Below are positions 9,350 through 17,767 of a stretch of DNA of 64,000 nucleotides, piece by piece. The notes under the pieces were generated by a model, which was given only the letters and a program-made list of their open reading frames with translations, ran no database searches and was not told the DNA's origin. Position 1 is the first letter of the stretch; every line of letters starts with the position of its first letter. The stretch comes from G965232465 sp965276005 (GTDB lineage: Bacteria > Pseudomonadota > Alphaproteobacteria > JAQWUY01). Location of the stretch: contig OZ254962.1 in assembly GCA_965276005.1 (NCBI GenBank), forward strand, positions 1,054,001-1,118,000, given 5' to 3'. Position numbers and translations under genes: made by a program.

Positions 9350-9378
9350 TTGGTGCTGATAAATAGTTATGCTATAAT
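9350..9378 (+). promoter_or_regulatory. Sigma70-type promoter candidate
   Basis: TTGGTG (9350-9355) and a perfect TATAAT (9373-9378) are separated by 17 bases. It points toward the frameshifted small membrane-protein remnant at 9501-9712, which it may once have driven. Confidence 0.45.
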
Positions 9379-9500
9379 ATGTCAGTAATTTTGGAACTAA
9401 TCTCTTATTGCCTACAATTTGGTTGTTATCAGTCAATTATATATTTTCGCTTCATCACATTATTACATTTTTAATCATGGCTGATTTGGCTGTGATATAT

Positions 9501-9712
9501 ATGATGTTGTCGGATAAAATCAAAAAATTATTGGTATCTTATTTTTAGGTCTATTCGCACACAATCCATTGGCAAAAGATATATGGAATATACAAAATTG
9601 GGCTAGGCTATCCAATACGGCACTAACCATGGCTATGATAAAATACTTAATATCCACCGCCCTAATATACGAAATAACAAAATCTTTCCGTAAATATTCA
9701 CGCAAGTTATAA
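9501..9712 (+). pseudogene. Frameshifted small membrane-protein remnant
   Basis: An ATGATG at 9501 opens a short frame (MMLSDKIKKLL...). A one-base shift near 9545 continues into ~55 codons with a hydrophobic start 'GILFLGLFAHNPLAKD', a second hydrophobic stretch 'ALTMAMIKYLISTALIY' and a basic end 'KSFRKYSRKL'. Together they would form a ~70-residue protein with a signal-anchor and one further membrane segment. I do not recognise the family. The continuous hydrophobic pattern across the shift is the only support. Confidence 0.35.
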
Positions 9713-9757
9713 ATATATGTAAAATGATTTAAATGGGGATTAGATATGGTACAGATA

Positions 9758-9814
9758 GGGGCTGGCATAGATAACATTATAAACCATTTCTGGTTAGTTA
9801 TCTATGCCAACCCC
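9758..9814. mobile_element. 57-bp solo remnant made of two IS1595-type ends
   Basis: It begins GGGGCTGGCATAGATAAC and ends GTTATCTATGCCAACCCC, an almost perfect 18-base inverted repeat. The inner sequence ATTATAAACCATTTCTGG matches the region just outside the transposase start in the IS1595-like copies at 45.2 and 56.3 kb. It looks like an internal deletion product of such an element, small enough to behave as a MITE. Confidence 0.7.
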
Positions 9815-9832
9815 AAAGTCTAAATAGTGTAG

Positions 9833-10095
9833 TCACGAGATATTAGCCCAGATTGCGATACATCTGATTTGTACAGCAGCGAGGAATGGAGCAGTGTTTT
9901 TAGCGTACCTCGTTGCAATGCCTCGCCAGCGTTTTAAATGCAGAAAAGCATGTTCAACTAAACAAGGTATTCATCATATTGCCTTTGTTTTATACGGTTC
10001 TTTCTTGGCGGAATAACAGATTCCATACCCTGTTGCTTTGCCTGCTGTATAATATCGTCACTATCATACCCCCTGTCTGCCAACAACTTATACCT
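9833..10095 (-). pseudogene. IS5-family transposase C-terminal fragment, frameshifted
   Basis: On the - strand it encodes 'LLADRGYDSDDIIQQA', the DDE-region 'ADRGYDSD' block typical of IS5. After a one-base shift near 9957 it continues as 'HLKRWRGIATRYAKNTAPF', the usual C-terminus. It differs clearly from the other IS5 copies in this window, so it is a separate element. It starts directly after the stop of the KAP gene, which may be shortened as a result. Confidence 0.8.
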
Positions 10096-11466
10096 TCAAT
10101 CAAATATTTGATAAACCTCTTGTGCCAAGCTTATTTTTCCCACATTAATATTGCAATATAACCATATAAATAACGCATGCTCTTGTATTAAGTTTTTTCG
10201 TTCATTGCTCATGCTTAAATTTTTGAAACCTGCTACTAATGATTTTACATTATTTACTGTAAAGATTTTTTTAACTGTTTCTGAGTTTTTATTATCCGCA
10301 TCCGCATTTCTTATTAAATTCAACATATACGAATCTTTGCTACATATCTGTTCCAAAAATTTCTCATGTTCAGAAGTATCTCGACATATGAATTGTAAAA
10401 ACACCTTAAAATCTTGTTTGGTTCTAATGTACTGATTATTAGGTAATGCCCAAAATTTTAATTGATTTAACATTTCAGATATTTCAAACGCTCCTGTATT
10501 CCCAATCTTAAAATATAAATTTGGTTTCATACATCGTAAATAACACATAAATTTTAAAATGGTGTCATCTATATCGCCTGTACTTTTTTCACACTTAGAA
10601 CGAAATTCTTTTATCAAACTATATTTCTCATGATCACTTTTGAGAGATATAATATGCTTATCATAGAAATATTCAATAGTTTTTACTTCCCTTAAAGATG
10701 GCTTAATTATAAAATCACCCGGATTAAAAAAACGACATAATTCTTTCAGATCGTAATTGTCTATTGGCGGTAAGACAAACTGTATATCAATAAATTTTCG
10801 TAAATAATCTTCATTTGCAACACCTGATCCATATATACTGTTTATTGCTGAGTGCAGGCGATTGTCGTCTGTTGCTATGACAAAAACAGTATTTAGTTTA
10901 CTAAACATGTGTTTTATGACCTCCAATGTACGAACAGCAAAGTCTGGACGACAACGATCTAGTTCGTCGATAAATATGATTTGCTTCTTTTTATCCATAA
11001 AATATTCTTCTAATTTTTTTAATAATTCAATTCGCTTCTGTTTAATAGATAATAAAGGTGATACATCAACTGCTCCCAAAGTTATAGCCTTTATGATTAC
11101 TGAACTTCCTGCAAAAAATACTTCTTTAAAATCATCCACTATTTTTTTGTATTGGCAGTCATCTAACATTCCATCTAACAATGCTAACAGAGGGTCATCA
11201 TAAAAATCTCGTTCCCAAATATTTAAATATTTGATTTCACTTTCATTTGCCTTTTCATGTGCTTTGATCTCCTTTTCACATCGTTCTAGGAAAGTCGTTT
11301 TACCCTCGCCATACCCCGCAGCCAATTCAATTACAACAGAAGTGTCGTACTCAATAAGATGATTACAGAAAAACTTACCAAACTTATCTCTCCCCAATGA
11401 ATCATTCCAATGGTCTGGAAAATCACGCACTTTATACTTGCTATTAGGAGGTACTATATCACTCAT
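10096..11466 (-). CDS. KAP-family P-loop NTPase (PifA-like), possibly truncated at the C-terminus
   Basis: Walker A is 'GYGEGKTTF' (about residues 51-59). The characteristic KAP Walker B reads 'IIFIDELDRCRPDFAVRTLEVIKH' across about 163-187 and is followed by 'VFVIATDD'. KAP NTPases include PifA, which excludes phage T7 from F-plasmid cells, and many others sit in defence islands at the inner membrane. Here I see no convincing membrane insert between Walker A and B, although a mildly hydrophobic 'VIIKAITLGAVDVSPLL' lies in that interval. The start is chosen at MSDIVPP, with an AAAGGG-like site upstream. The stop directly abuts an IS5 fragment, and at 456 residues the protein is on the short side, so its last part may be lost. 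It lies between two Abi_2 genes but on the opposite strand. Confidence 0.8.
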   Translation of the reverse strand: MSDIVPPNSKYKVRDFPDHWNDSLGRDKFGKFFCNHLIEYDTSVVIELAAGYGEGKTTFLERCEKEIKAHEKANESEIKYLNIWERDFYDDPLLALLDGMLDDCQYKKIVDDFKEVFFAGSSVIIKAITLGAVDVSPLLSIKQKRIELLKKLEEYFMDKKKQIIFIDELDRCRPDFAVRTLEVIKHMFSKLNTVFVIATDDNRLHSAINSIYGSGVANEDYLRKFIDIQFVLPPIDNYDLKELCRFFNPGDFIIKPSLREVKTIEYFYDKHIISLKSDHEKYSLIKEFRSKCEKSTGDIDDTILKFMCYLRCMKPNLYFKIGNTGAFEISEMLNQLKFWALPNNQYIRTKQDFKVFLQFICRDTSEHEKFLEQICSKDSYMLNLIRNADADNKNSETVKKIFTVNNVKSLVAGFKNLSMSNERKNLIQEHALFIWLYCNINVGKISLAQEVYQIFD

Positions 11467-11608
11467 TTTAATGTTATGCCCTTTAAATTGAAAATTAACG
11501 AAAATAAACCCTGCTGATTCTATAAATCTTAATTTACAAAATTTAATTTCGTGATGTTTTTTTTCTTTCTACACTTTCTATAAGTTCAGGTTCCACATAT
11601 ATAATATG

Positions 11609-11626
11609 GGGGCTGTGATCAGCCCC
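11609..11626. repeat. Short hairpin GGGGCTG-TGAT-CAGCCCC
   Basis: Seven-base arms with a four-base loop lie in the 200 bases between the KAP gene and an IS3 fragment. The arms equal the tips of the IS1595-type ends seen elsewhere, so this may be the scar of two abutted element ends. It lacks a T-run, so I do not call it a terminator. Confidence 0.35.
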
Positions 11627-11670
11627 GATTATTTGATCCACTTTTATGTTAGTAGTTTTTATTTGTATTG

Positions 11671-12203
11671 TCAATGATATTTGCCATGTAGCGTAGCGGA
11701 ATGACGAATGCCATTGACAATGGGGTGTGTTTTTGGCACTGGTGGATTGTATCCCAATGCACTGTGTGGGCGGATATGGTTGTATTCATACCGCCAGTTT
11801 TCTATGATAGCCTGTGCCTCGGTTAAAGTATCAAATACTTCCATATTCAGACACTCGTCCCGAAGTTTACCATTAAAGCTTTCATTATAGCCATTTTGCC
11901 ATGGACTGCCCTTATCAATATATGCCGTATCAATCTGCATGCGTTTTAGCCAATTTTGTAATTTGTGGGCTATAAACTCAGACCCATTATCAGAACGGAT
12001 ATGCTTGGGCATACCTTTCGTTATAAATAGCCTACCCATAATATCCAGTACATCTATGCTGTTCAGTTTATGCCGAACATCAATGGTTAAGCATGCTCGG
12101 CTATATTCATCTATGACCGTCAACATCTTAATGCTCTTGCCATTTCTTAACCTATCATAGACAAAATCATAACTCCATACATGATTTTGATATTCTGGAC
12201 CAT
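11671..12203 (-). pseudogene. IS3-family (IS407-like) transposase 3' fragment
   Basis: It encodes the integrase core: 'SYDFVYDRLRNGKSIKMLTV', 'DEYSRACL', 'RSDNGSEF' and 'YIDKGSPWQNGYNESFNGKLRDE', ending with 'YNHIRPHSALGY'. The three DDE-region blocks are present, but the N-terminal helix-turn-helix part is missing. The first ~20 codons of the open frame (12204-12249) come from an inverted IS5 fragment, so this is a fusion produced by truncation. It is clearly different from the other IS3 elements in the window. Confidence 0.85.
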
Positions 12204-12309
12204 GCAGGGCAATCGCAACACGATACGACAAACACGCTCCAACATTCATGACAATGATTAAAATCGCTGCAATAAGACTGTAGTGTAAATTTTATGAGAC
12301 TACCACCTA
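12204..12309 (+). mobile_element. Right-end remnant of an IS5-like element
   Basis: This 106-base piece matches the end of the IS5 copy at 44.2-45.0 kb almost base for base, from the codons of 'CRAIATRYDKHA' to the terminal CCACCTAG. A tryptophan codon has become TAG. It truncates the IS3-like fragment to its left. The next bases (GTCAGCCCC) match the tip of an IS1595-like element. Confidence 0.8.
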
Positions 12310-12354
12310 GGTCAGCCCCAAAAATATTTTGTGTAAAAAAATATTTTTTATCTC

Positions 12355-12383
12355 TTGACTATTAAAGAAAAGTATAGTATGTG
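12355..12383 (+). promoter_or_regulatory. Promoter candidate for the second Abi_2 leader
   Basis: TTGACT (12355-12360) and TATGTG (12378-12383) are 17 bases apart. An overlapping TATAGT at 12373 is at the wrong distance. The predicted start of transcription near 12390 coincides with the base of the stem of the RNA described next. Confidence 0.45.
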
Positions 12384-12389
12384 TACCCT

Positions 12390-12449
12390 ATAAGCCTTAT
12401 GAGACACTCTACCGCTTGACGGTATGTATTCTTGTGAGGCGTTTTTTTT
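12390..12449 (+). ncRNA. Candidate structured small RNA/terminator directly upstream of Abi_2
   Basis: GCCTTATGAG (12394-12403) can pair over ten positions, three of them G-U, with CTTGTGAGGC (12431-12440). Inside it sits a perfect hairpin TACCG-CTTGA-CGGTA (12410-12424). One base after the outer stem comes a run of eight T (12442-12449). The result is a ~60-nt RNA with a terminator end, 14 bases before the Abi_2 start. AbiF-type HEPN toxins are reported to sit beside small RNAs, which makes a regulatory or antitoxin role plausible. The structure is read by eye and not tested. Confidence 0.5.
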
Positions 12450-12463
12450 ATAGACTATATATA

Positions 12464-13405
12464 ATGAATACAATACCATACGATAAACCCCACAAAACTT
12501 TTGAGGAACAGTCTGCCTTGCTGTGCCATTCACTTATCCAAGATAATCCCGCAGACATAGAAAAAGTTTTACGCAACATAAATTATTATCAAATAGGATT
12601 GTACATTTATCCTTTTAGAATCGATCCGACCCAAAACACACTGGCAGATAATACAAAATTTAGCCATGCACTGTCTCTTTACAATTTCGATAAGCGATTG
12701 CGATTGGTTATTCTAGACGGTTTGGAAACCATAGAAACCGCAATGAAAACCCAAATCGCATATAAATTGGGTCAGTTAGACAAATTTTTCTTTTATAAGC
12801 ATGTCAACAATGAAAATATACTAATGGACAAGAATAATGAATGGCAACAACTCAGCCAAAAAATTATCACCAGATTACCCACAAATAAAAACACCTATAT
12901 ACACAGCAATTATCGCAGATATACAAAATTACCCACATGGATTATCATAGAAACATTGACAATGGGGGAAATAGGACAGGTGCTAGAATATCTTAAACCA
13001 CAAATCAGCCACCCAATTTTAATGCAATTGGGAATTGTGCGAAATGGTGCTAATACTTTTATCACATGGTGGAAACAGCTTAACCAACTGCGAAATAAGT
13101 GTGCACATTACGACCTTGTATGGAATGCAAAATATCCCAATTTTGAACGCAGAGATTACGCATATATGGACAGATTACATGGAATTCAAGACTTAAAAAA
13201 ATCTGATGATTTTCAAAACACCTTATATAGCCGATTAAGTATCGTATGGTTTTGGTTACAACGCATACACCCAACATCTAAATGGAATTATCGGTTGCAA
13301 CAAGTTTTAAAAACTTTTCCACAAAACTTACCAAATAATATCATACTAGAAAAAACAGGTTTTTTAAATGGGTGGAACACAGAACATTTTTGGAATTTGT
13401 CCTAA
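12464..13405 (+). CDS. Abi_2 (AbiD/AbiF-type) HEPN abortive-infection protein, 313 aa
   Basis: The start at 12464 (MNTIPYDKPHKTF) is preferred over an upstream TTG-type start because the family begins with 'Y.KP..TFEEQ..LL'. Family blocks are 'NINYYQIGLYIYPF', 'LYNFDKRLRLVILDGLETIETAMK', 'KLPTWIIIETLTMGEIGQ' and the HEPN motif 'RNKCAHYDLVWN'. Proteins of this family act as growth-arresting RNases during phage infection. The length is normal and the reading frame intact. The upstream 110 bases hold a promoter-like pair and a terminator-shaped RNA. The paralogue at 8366 is only distantly similar, so the two are not recent duplicates. Confidence 0.85.
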   Translation: MNTIPYDKPHKTFEEQSALLCHSLIQDNPADIEKVLRNINYYQIGLYIYPFRIDPTQNTLADNTKFSHALSLYNFDKRLRLVILDGLETIETAMKTQIAYKLGQLDKFFFYKHVNNENILMDKNNEWQQLSQKIITRLPTNKNTYIHSNYRRYTKLPTWIIIETLTMGEIGQVLEYLKPQISHPILMQLGIVRNGANTFITWWKQLNQLRNKCAHYDLVWNAKYPNFERRDYAYMDRLHGIQDLKKSDDFQNTLYSRLSIVWFWLQRIHPTSKWNYRLQQVLKTFPQNLPNNIILEKTGFLNGWNTEHFWNLS

Positions 13406-13497
13406 AAAAGACACACACGCAAGATAACACAAGCGAAGCGATAGGACTGTAATGGTTATACAGGGTATTATAATGTCCAGTATGTTTTCGAAGTGTC

Positions 13498-13828
13498 TTA
13501 CCTTGTTATACCCCCCAGTAATCCGATAATTTCCTTCTCTAATACTTGAATTTCTGATTCTATTTTTGTTAATGGGCGGGGAGATTGGTATTCGTAAAAG
13601 TATCGGTTAAAGGATATTTCATATCCTACTCTGCCCACTTCGCCATCTTTGTGATCGATGTCGTTTTCATCGATCCACGCATCGGCAACATGGGGTTTAA
13701 CCTGTTGTTCGAAATATGCGTATATGTCGGTTCCTAGTGGCACATTTTCATAATCTCTTAAGTTGGTATCGGCAACTTTATTGCCACCGTTATCGGTGAT
13801 ATATTCGGCTTGTGGGTCATGGGAGAAG
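13498..13828 (-). pseudogene. hsdM: hsdM 3' fragment (type I DNA methyltransferase C-terminus)
   Basis: On the - strand this reads 'HFSHDPQAEYITDNGGNKVADTNLRDYENVPLG', split here by no frame errors, then 'IYAYFEQQVKPHVADAWID' and 'VGYEISFNRYFYEYQSPRPL', ending in a short coiled tail with a normal stop at 13498. These are the conserved last ~110 residues of HsdM. The upstream side is cut by the left end of an IS3-like element at 13829. The corresponding N-terminal piece is at 8049 on the other strand. No hsdS or hsdR is recognisable nearby. Confidence 0.85.
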
Positions 13829-14708
13829 TGGTCCCCAAAAACTAGACAGTATGTTAAGGTATGATTTACACTATAATAGGAGTAGAATTATTATGGCAGG
13901 AAATCACAGGAAATTTACAGCAAGTTTTAAGGCACATGTTGTGAAACAAGCCCTTCGTGAAGATGTATCGCTTGCGGTTAGCATGCACGCATGGAGTACA
14001 TGTATCGGTTATTACTCGCTAGAAGCAAGAAGCATTGCAATCTATTGAAGATGGTTTTTCGGGCAATCTAGAACAACAACATGCGGATACGGAAGCAGAA
14101 ATAGACATGCTTCACGCCAAGATTGGCAAGTTGACAGTGGAACGGGATTTTTTAGTAAGTGCCTCCGAACGGCTGGGTCTAGGGGGCGAGAGATTATTGT
14201 ATCCATTGCGGAAGAAGAAACAAGTATCAGCCGTCGATGTGAACTTTTGGGTGTCAACCGCAGCAGTTTATATTATAAGCCGAAGGAGGCAAACATGTTT
14301 ACTCAAGATATAATAGGATTGATCGTCAAGCAATTTGCACGAACGCCATTTTACGGCAGTCGCAGGATGACGAAAGTTTTACGAAAATTGGGATATTGTG
14401 TAAACCGCAAACGGGTTTGGAGACTGATGGAAAACCTGAAACTGCAAGCCATATACCCAAAGCCTAGAACCAGCCGACAAAACGCAAAGCACAAGGTATA
14501 TCCATATTTGCTAACGCATGTAACCATAGACAAACCGAACCAAGTATGGCGTACAGATATTACTTATATTCTAGTCCAGAAAGGATATATGTACTTGGTT
14601 GCGATTATGGATTGGTACAGTCGTAAGGTTCTATCGTGGCGGTTGTCTAATACGATGAATACGGACTTCTGTATCGAGGCACTAAATGAGGCTTTGTTGT
14701 CTAACTGA
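13829..14708 (+). mobile_element. IS3-like element copy A, 3' truncated and inactive
   Basis: The left end begins TGGTCCCCAAAAACTAG. orfA starts at 13893 (MAGNHRKFTASFKAHVV). An in-frame TAG where the family has Trp ('ITR*KQEALQSIEDG', near 14022) splits it from the rest. orfB supplies 'GVNRSSLYYKPKEAN', 'FYGSRRMTKVLRKLGY', 'DKPNQVWRTDITYI' and 'YLVAIMDWYSRKVLSWRLSNTM', then stops at 14708. The last catalytic Asp-Glu region is missing. A second copy on the other strand at 31.1-31.8 kb carries the same TAG. Confidence 0.85.
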
Positions 14709-14721
14709 TGGGGTCCAGCTC

Positions 14722-14796
14722 ACACAGTAAAGAGTTTGCACATAAGTAAAATCATATAAATGGTATTAAGAATTTTTGGAACCAAGCCAAGAGACA
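14722..14796 (+). mobile_element. Internal fragment of an IS1595-like transposase
   Basis: These 75 bases match 29370-29446 of the IS1595-like copy (encoding 'HSKEFAHKQNHINGIENFWN') with a few substitutions. No reading frame survives. It separates the truncated IS3 copy from the HerA fragment. Confidence 0.8.
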
Positions 14797-14831
14797 GAGG
14801 ATTTATCCGTTGATGAAGTGGGGGGATTAAA

Positions 14832-15653
14832 TCACTGTTCAGAAATCCTACAATTTTCACTATTTGGTTGCGGGTCGGGTTTTTCTATTTTTACATACAA
14901 AGGCATAGGGACACAATTCCCAAATATAATGGCTTCGCCTGCTACTGATAGTTTAATCTTTTGTGCCAAGTCATCAGTAAAATATGGCATTATATTTCTC
15001 ATAAAATTCATGTCGGTATCGTTTTGTATACGATGTATGAAGAAATTGGCACATTGGGATAATACAGTAGACGATAATTCGGATGGGCGTTGAGAACACA
15101 CCATCAAATACAAAGAAAATTTTCGACCTTCTCTGGCAATTGTTTCAAAGATATTATCTTGCATTAAGTACTTGGAATCTTTTTTGATATAGCGATGTGC
15201 TTCATCTAGAATAATGTGAACAGGCTTTTCTGTTCTGTTTTCTTGTTTTTTACGATAATCAAAAACCAATCTGCTTGTTACACTTGTCAAAGTTTCCAAT
15301 GCGATGGAATTTAATTGACTTGTGTCAATAATTATAACTTGATGTTCTCCCCATAATTGTTCGTAGAAAGCATTAATATCCTCAATTTTTTCATCGTGCA
15401 TAAAGGTACATTCTGGATTGTCTAAAAAGTGGTCTGATCTAGCCACCATGGTTGCGGTATATTCACGAATACGATTATTACCTCTTGCTTGTTCTGCAAG
15501 CAATGTCCACTCTACAGCTGTTTTTAAAAATGTATGTTGAAAAAAATTACCAGATGGTATTCTAGTATCTTTCACTTTATGATAATTATTATAACCTATA
15601 TTTTGCGATAAACTATCTAACTTATTCTTGGAACAATTTATAGGGAGCAGGTC
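14832..15653 (-). pseudogene. HerA-type ATPase, C-terminal two thirds
   Basis: The open frame continues upstream of the GTG at 15575 to the junction at ~15654 without a start, so this is a 5'-truncated gene. It holds the HerA Walker B 'VHIILDEAHRYIKKDS', the arginine-finger block 'AREGRKFSLYLMVCSQRPSEL', 'VLSQCANFFIHRI' and 'LSVAGEAIIFGNCV', and ends in 'IEKPDPQP'. Walker A is lost. HerA translocases work with nucleases in DNA repair and in defence pairs such as SIR2-HerA, but no partner is visible. An IS3-type end fragment cuts the 5' side. A copy of the extreme 3' end is found at 40658-40732. Confidence 0.85.
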
Positions 15654-15654
15654 A

Positions 15655-15700
15655 GTGTAAAATCTACCTTAGCATATGGTCTAGTTTTTGGGGATCATTT
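15655..15700 (-). mobile_element. IS3-like terminal fragment
   Basis: The sequence from GTGTAAAATCTACC to TTTTTGGGGATCA matches the left end of the IS3-like copies, in inverted orientation. No coding part remains. It marks the break that removed the 5' third of the HerA gene. Confidence 0.75.
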
Positions 15701-15740
15701 ATTCATAACGCCCAACCAAGTCCAGTACACATACAAAAAA

Positions 15741-16937
15741 TTAGGGTGTAATATTATTGTTCTGTTCTGATAACGCCTTAATTTTTTGCATTATGTTCAT
15801 TAACGAAATCATAATGATACCATCTTTTATGAGGAATATATCCGTTCCACTGTAAACCACATATTTGTGTGTAGCCCCTACATCCGCACAAGTAGCATTA
15901 AAATGTTTATTCAGTTTTGGGGCTGTACCGTGTTTTATTTCCACTGCCCATATTTCAAAAGCGGAAAATTTAATGACCAAATCAATTTCTGCACCGACCG
16001 CTGTGCGGTAAAAATAAGTTTCAGCGAATATGGGTAACACGGAATGTATGCTTTCTATAACAAATCCCTCCCAACTCTTACCTAATATGGGGGTAGATAT
16101 TAAAGCATCATATGAATTTATCCCCAGTAGGCGGTGTAATATACCCGTATCTCGCACATAATACCGTGGGGATTTTACCAGCCTTTTTTTGGTATTACTG
16201 TGCCAAGGTTGTACCCTGCGCACCAATAATAAATCAACCAATATATCGATATAATGACGAATGGTCTTTGAATCAACTTCCAAGTTTCCCGCCAATTTAG
16301 AATAATTTATTGTTTCACCTTGCAAATGTGCTAACATAGTCCACAAATTGCGAAGTCGTATAGCCGGTATCTTATATCCCATTTGTGGAATATCCCGTTC
16401 CACATAAGTCCGAATAAGATTTTCTAACCATAACATAGATTGTTGATCTGATTTTGCCAAATAACTATCTGGGAAACCACCCCGAATCCATAATTGTATA
16501 ATATTTTCCCTAGTGTTTGGAATTTCAAATACATTTAAGCCAAACATATCCACAAAGCTAATACGACCCGCCAGACTTTCAGACGACTGCTGTAACAAAT
16601 TCATAGACGCAGAACCCAATAATAAATATTGACCACTTTGAATACCCGCTTGCCGATTATTGTCGATAATACCTCTTAATATCATAAATAAATCAGGGTG
16701 ATGTTGAATTTCATCCAAAATAATCAATTTGCCTCGGTGCATGGTTAAGAAATGTACTGGGTCTTGTAATTTCATCAAGTCTTCTGGTGACTCCAAATCT
16801 AGATACAAAGCATTTTCCGTATCTGCCACTGATTTAGCCAAAGTAGTTTTGCCAATTTGCCTTGCCCCCAGTAATGCTACTGCAGGAAAAGAAGCTAGAT
16901 TATAGCGTACATATGTTTCAATAAATCGTTTTAACAT
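15741..16937 (-). CDS. AAA_14/DUF4143 ATPase, 398 aa
   Basis: Walker A is 'LLGARQIGKTTLAKS' (about residues 22-36) and Walker B 'LIILDEIQHHPDLF' (about 90-103), followed by the sensor 'YLLLGSASMNLL'. The C-terminal DUF4143 domain ends in a PD-(D/E)xK-like 'GAEIDLVIKF...WAVEIKHG'. Proteins of this type are widespread and often lie near toxin-antitoxin or defence genes, but no firm function is established. The gene is complete and of normal length. Its upstream region holds an ACCTTG...CAAGGT inverted repeat around an AT-rich core that may be an operator. It is separated from the HerA remnant by IS debris, so the two are probably not an operon. Confidence 0.85.
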   Translation of the reverse strand: MLKRFIETYVRYNLASFPAVALLGARQIGKTTLAKSVADTENALYLDLESPEDLMKLQDPVHFLTMHRGKLIILDEIQHHPDLFMILRGIIDNNRQAGIQSGQYLLLGSASMNLLQQSSESLAGRISFVDMFGLNVFEIPNTRENIIQLWIRGGFPDSYLAKSDQQSMLWLENLIRTYVERDIPQMGYKIPAIRLRNLWTMLAHLQGETINYSKLAGNLEVDSKTIRHYIDILVDLLLVRRVQPWHSNTKKRLVKSPRYYVRDTGILHRLLGINSYDALISTPILGKSWEGFVIESIHSVLPIFAETYFYRTAVGAEIDLVIKFSAFEIWAVEIKHGTAPKLNKHFNATCADVGATHKYVVYSGTDIFLIKDGIIMISLMNIMQKIKALSEQNNNITP

Positions 16938-17016
16938 ACCTTGTATTTTAGGATATTTTTTTCAAAAAAACAAGGTAAAAAAACAATTTTCTTATTTTTA
17001 TACGCTTGTGTTGTGT

Positions 17017-17250
17017 TTAGACCTGTGTTAAATCCAGTATACGGTATACATTAAACATACGGTTTTCTTTGCGGGCGGTACAGTACGCTTGCATGCCAAC
17101 GAAATCATGACCTTTATAAGATTCATCGCCCAGTGTCAACGGTCTAATAATCCGCTGTGATTTTGTATCGTTGGCTTTTAGGTATATCATGTGCAGTTTT
17201 GTGCCGTCTGTAATGGCTTTGCCAATTATATCTAGTTTCATATAACACAT
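17017..17250 (-). CDS. Stand-alone WYL-domain protein, 77 aa
   Basis: Nearly the whole protein is a WYL domain: 'TKLHMIYLKANDTKSQRIIRPL' (the W-Y-L region variant) and 'QAYCTARKENRMFNVYRIL', the ligand-binding arginine and RI motif. WYL domains sense nucleic acids or nucleotides in defence regulators such as BrxR/CapW, but those also have a winged helix, which is absent here. The translation start and its leader match the start of the decayed helicase gene at 56404, while the body matches the WYL end at 57019-57240. It thus appears to be a deletion product of a helicase-WYL fusion (see findings). It may be functional as a small WYL protein or simply a relic. Confidence 0.65.
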   Translation of the reverse strand: MCYMKLDIIGKAITDGTKLHMIYLKANDTKSQRIIRPLTLGDESYKGHDFVGMQAYCTARKENRMFNVYRILDLTQV

Positions 17251-17767
17251 TCTTTTATATTGCCCATGACAAACAAAATATACTACGAATCCAATAAATG
17301 ATAAAGTAAAATTCTCGTTTCATTCAATCGCCATTCAGGGCTTTTAAAAAAATCACCGCCCGAAACCCCCATCGTGAATGACATAAACACAAACCCCTTT
17401 ATTACGGCTATGCCTAAAACTGTTCAATACACACCACGCACTCCAGTTTAAATCGTCTGTAAGCGTTGATACACAGGGGATACAACGATTTTTAATACAG
17501 GTCTTATGTATAGTATTCACTTTATCACACAAAATAAAAAACCGTAAACGCAACAAAATCAATAGATTATTTTCATAAAGATTACATTTCGTAATACACA
17601 AATTAACTCCATGTGACAAACCATAAACAAAAAATTTTGGACATATGCAAAATGCAAACAATAAAAATTAAAAAAATAGGCTTTGCGAATGGTATTTTGA
17701 TTTTGTAATTGCCTAAATATGTATATTATGTCATAATTGGAATATTGAAAGTATAAGGGGTATAAAA
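17251..17767. other. Intergenic region upstream of the helicase operon
   Basis: No convincing gene is seen in these 517 bases. A 25-base segment at 17360-17384, inverted, matches 34428-34452 at 23 of 25 positions, with weaker similarity for ~80 bases beside it. The translated frames share 'VIHD-GFG', so both may be relics of one unknown coding sequence. The helicase start has an AAGGGG ribosome-binding site 8-13 bases upstream. Promoter elements are not clear in this AT-rich stretch. Confidence 0.4.

Noticed and set aside
17353..17661. 102-codon - strand frame in the gap before the helicase
   Set aside because: Cys/Phe/Leu-rich composition and no family match. Only its last ~20 codons have any similarity elsewhere in the window, which I report as a repeat instead.
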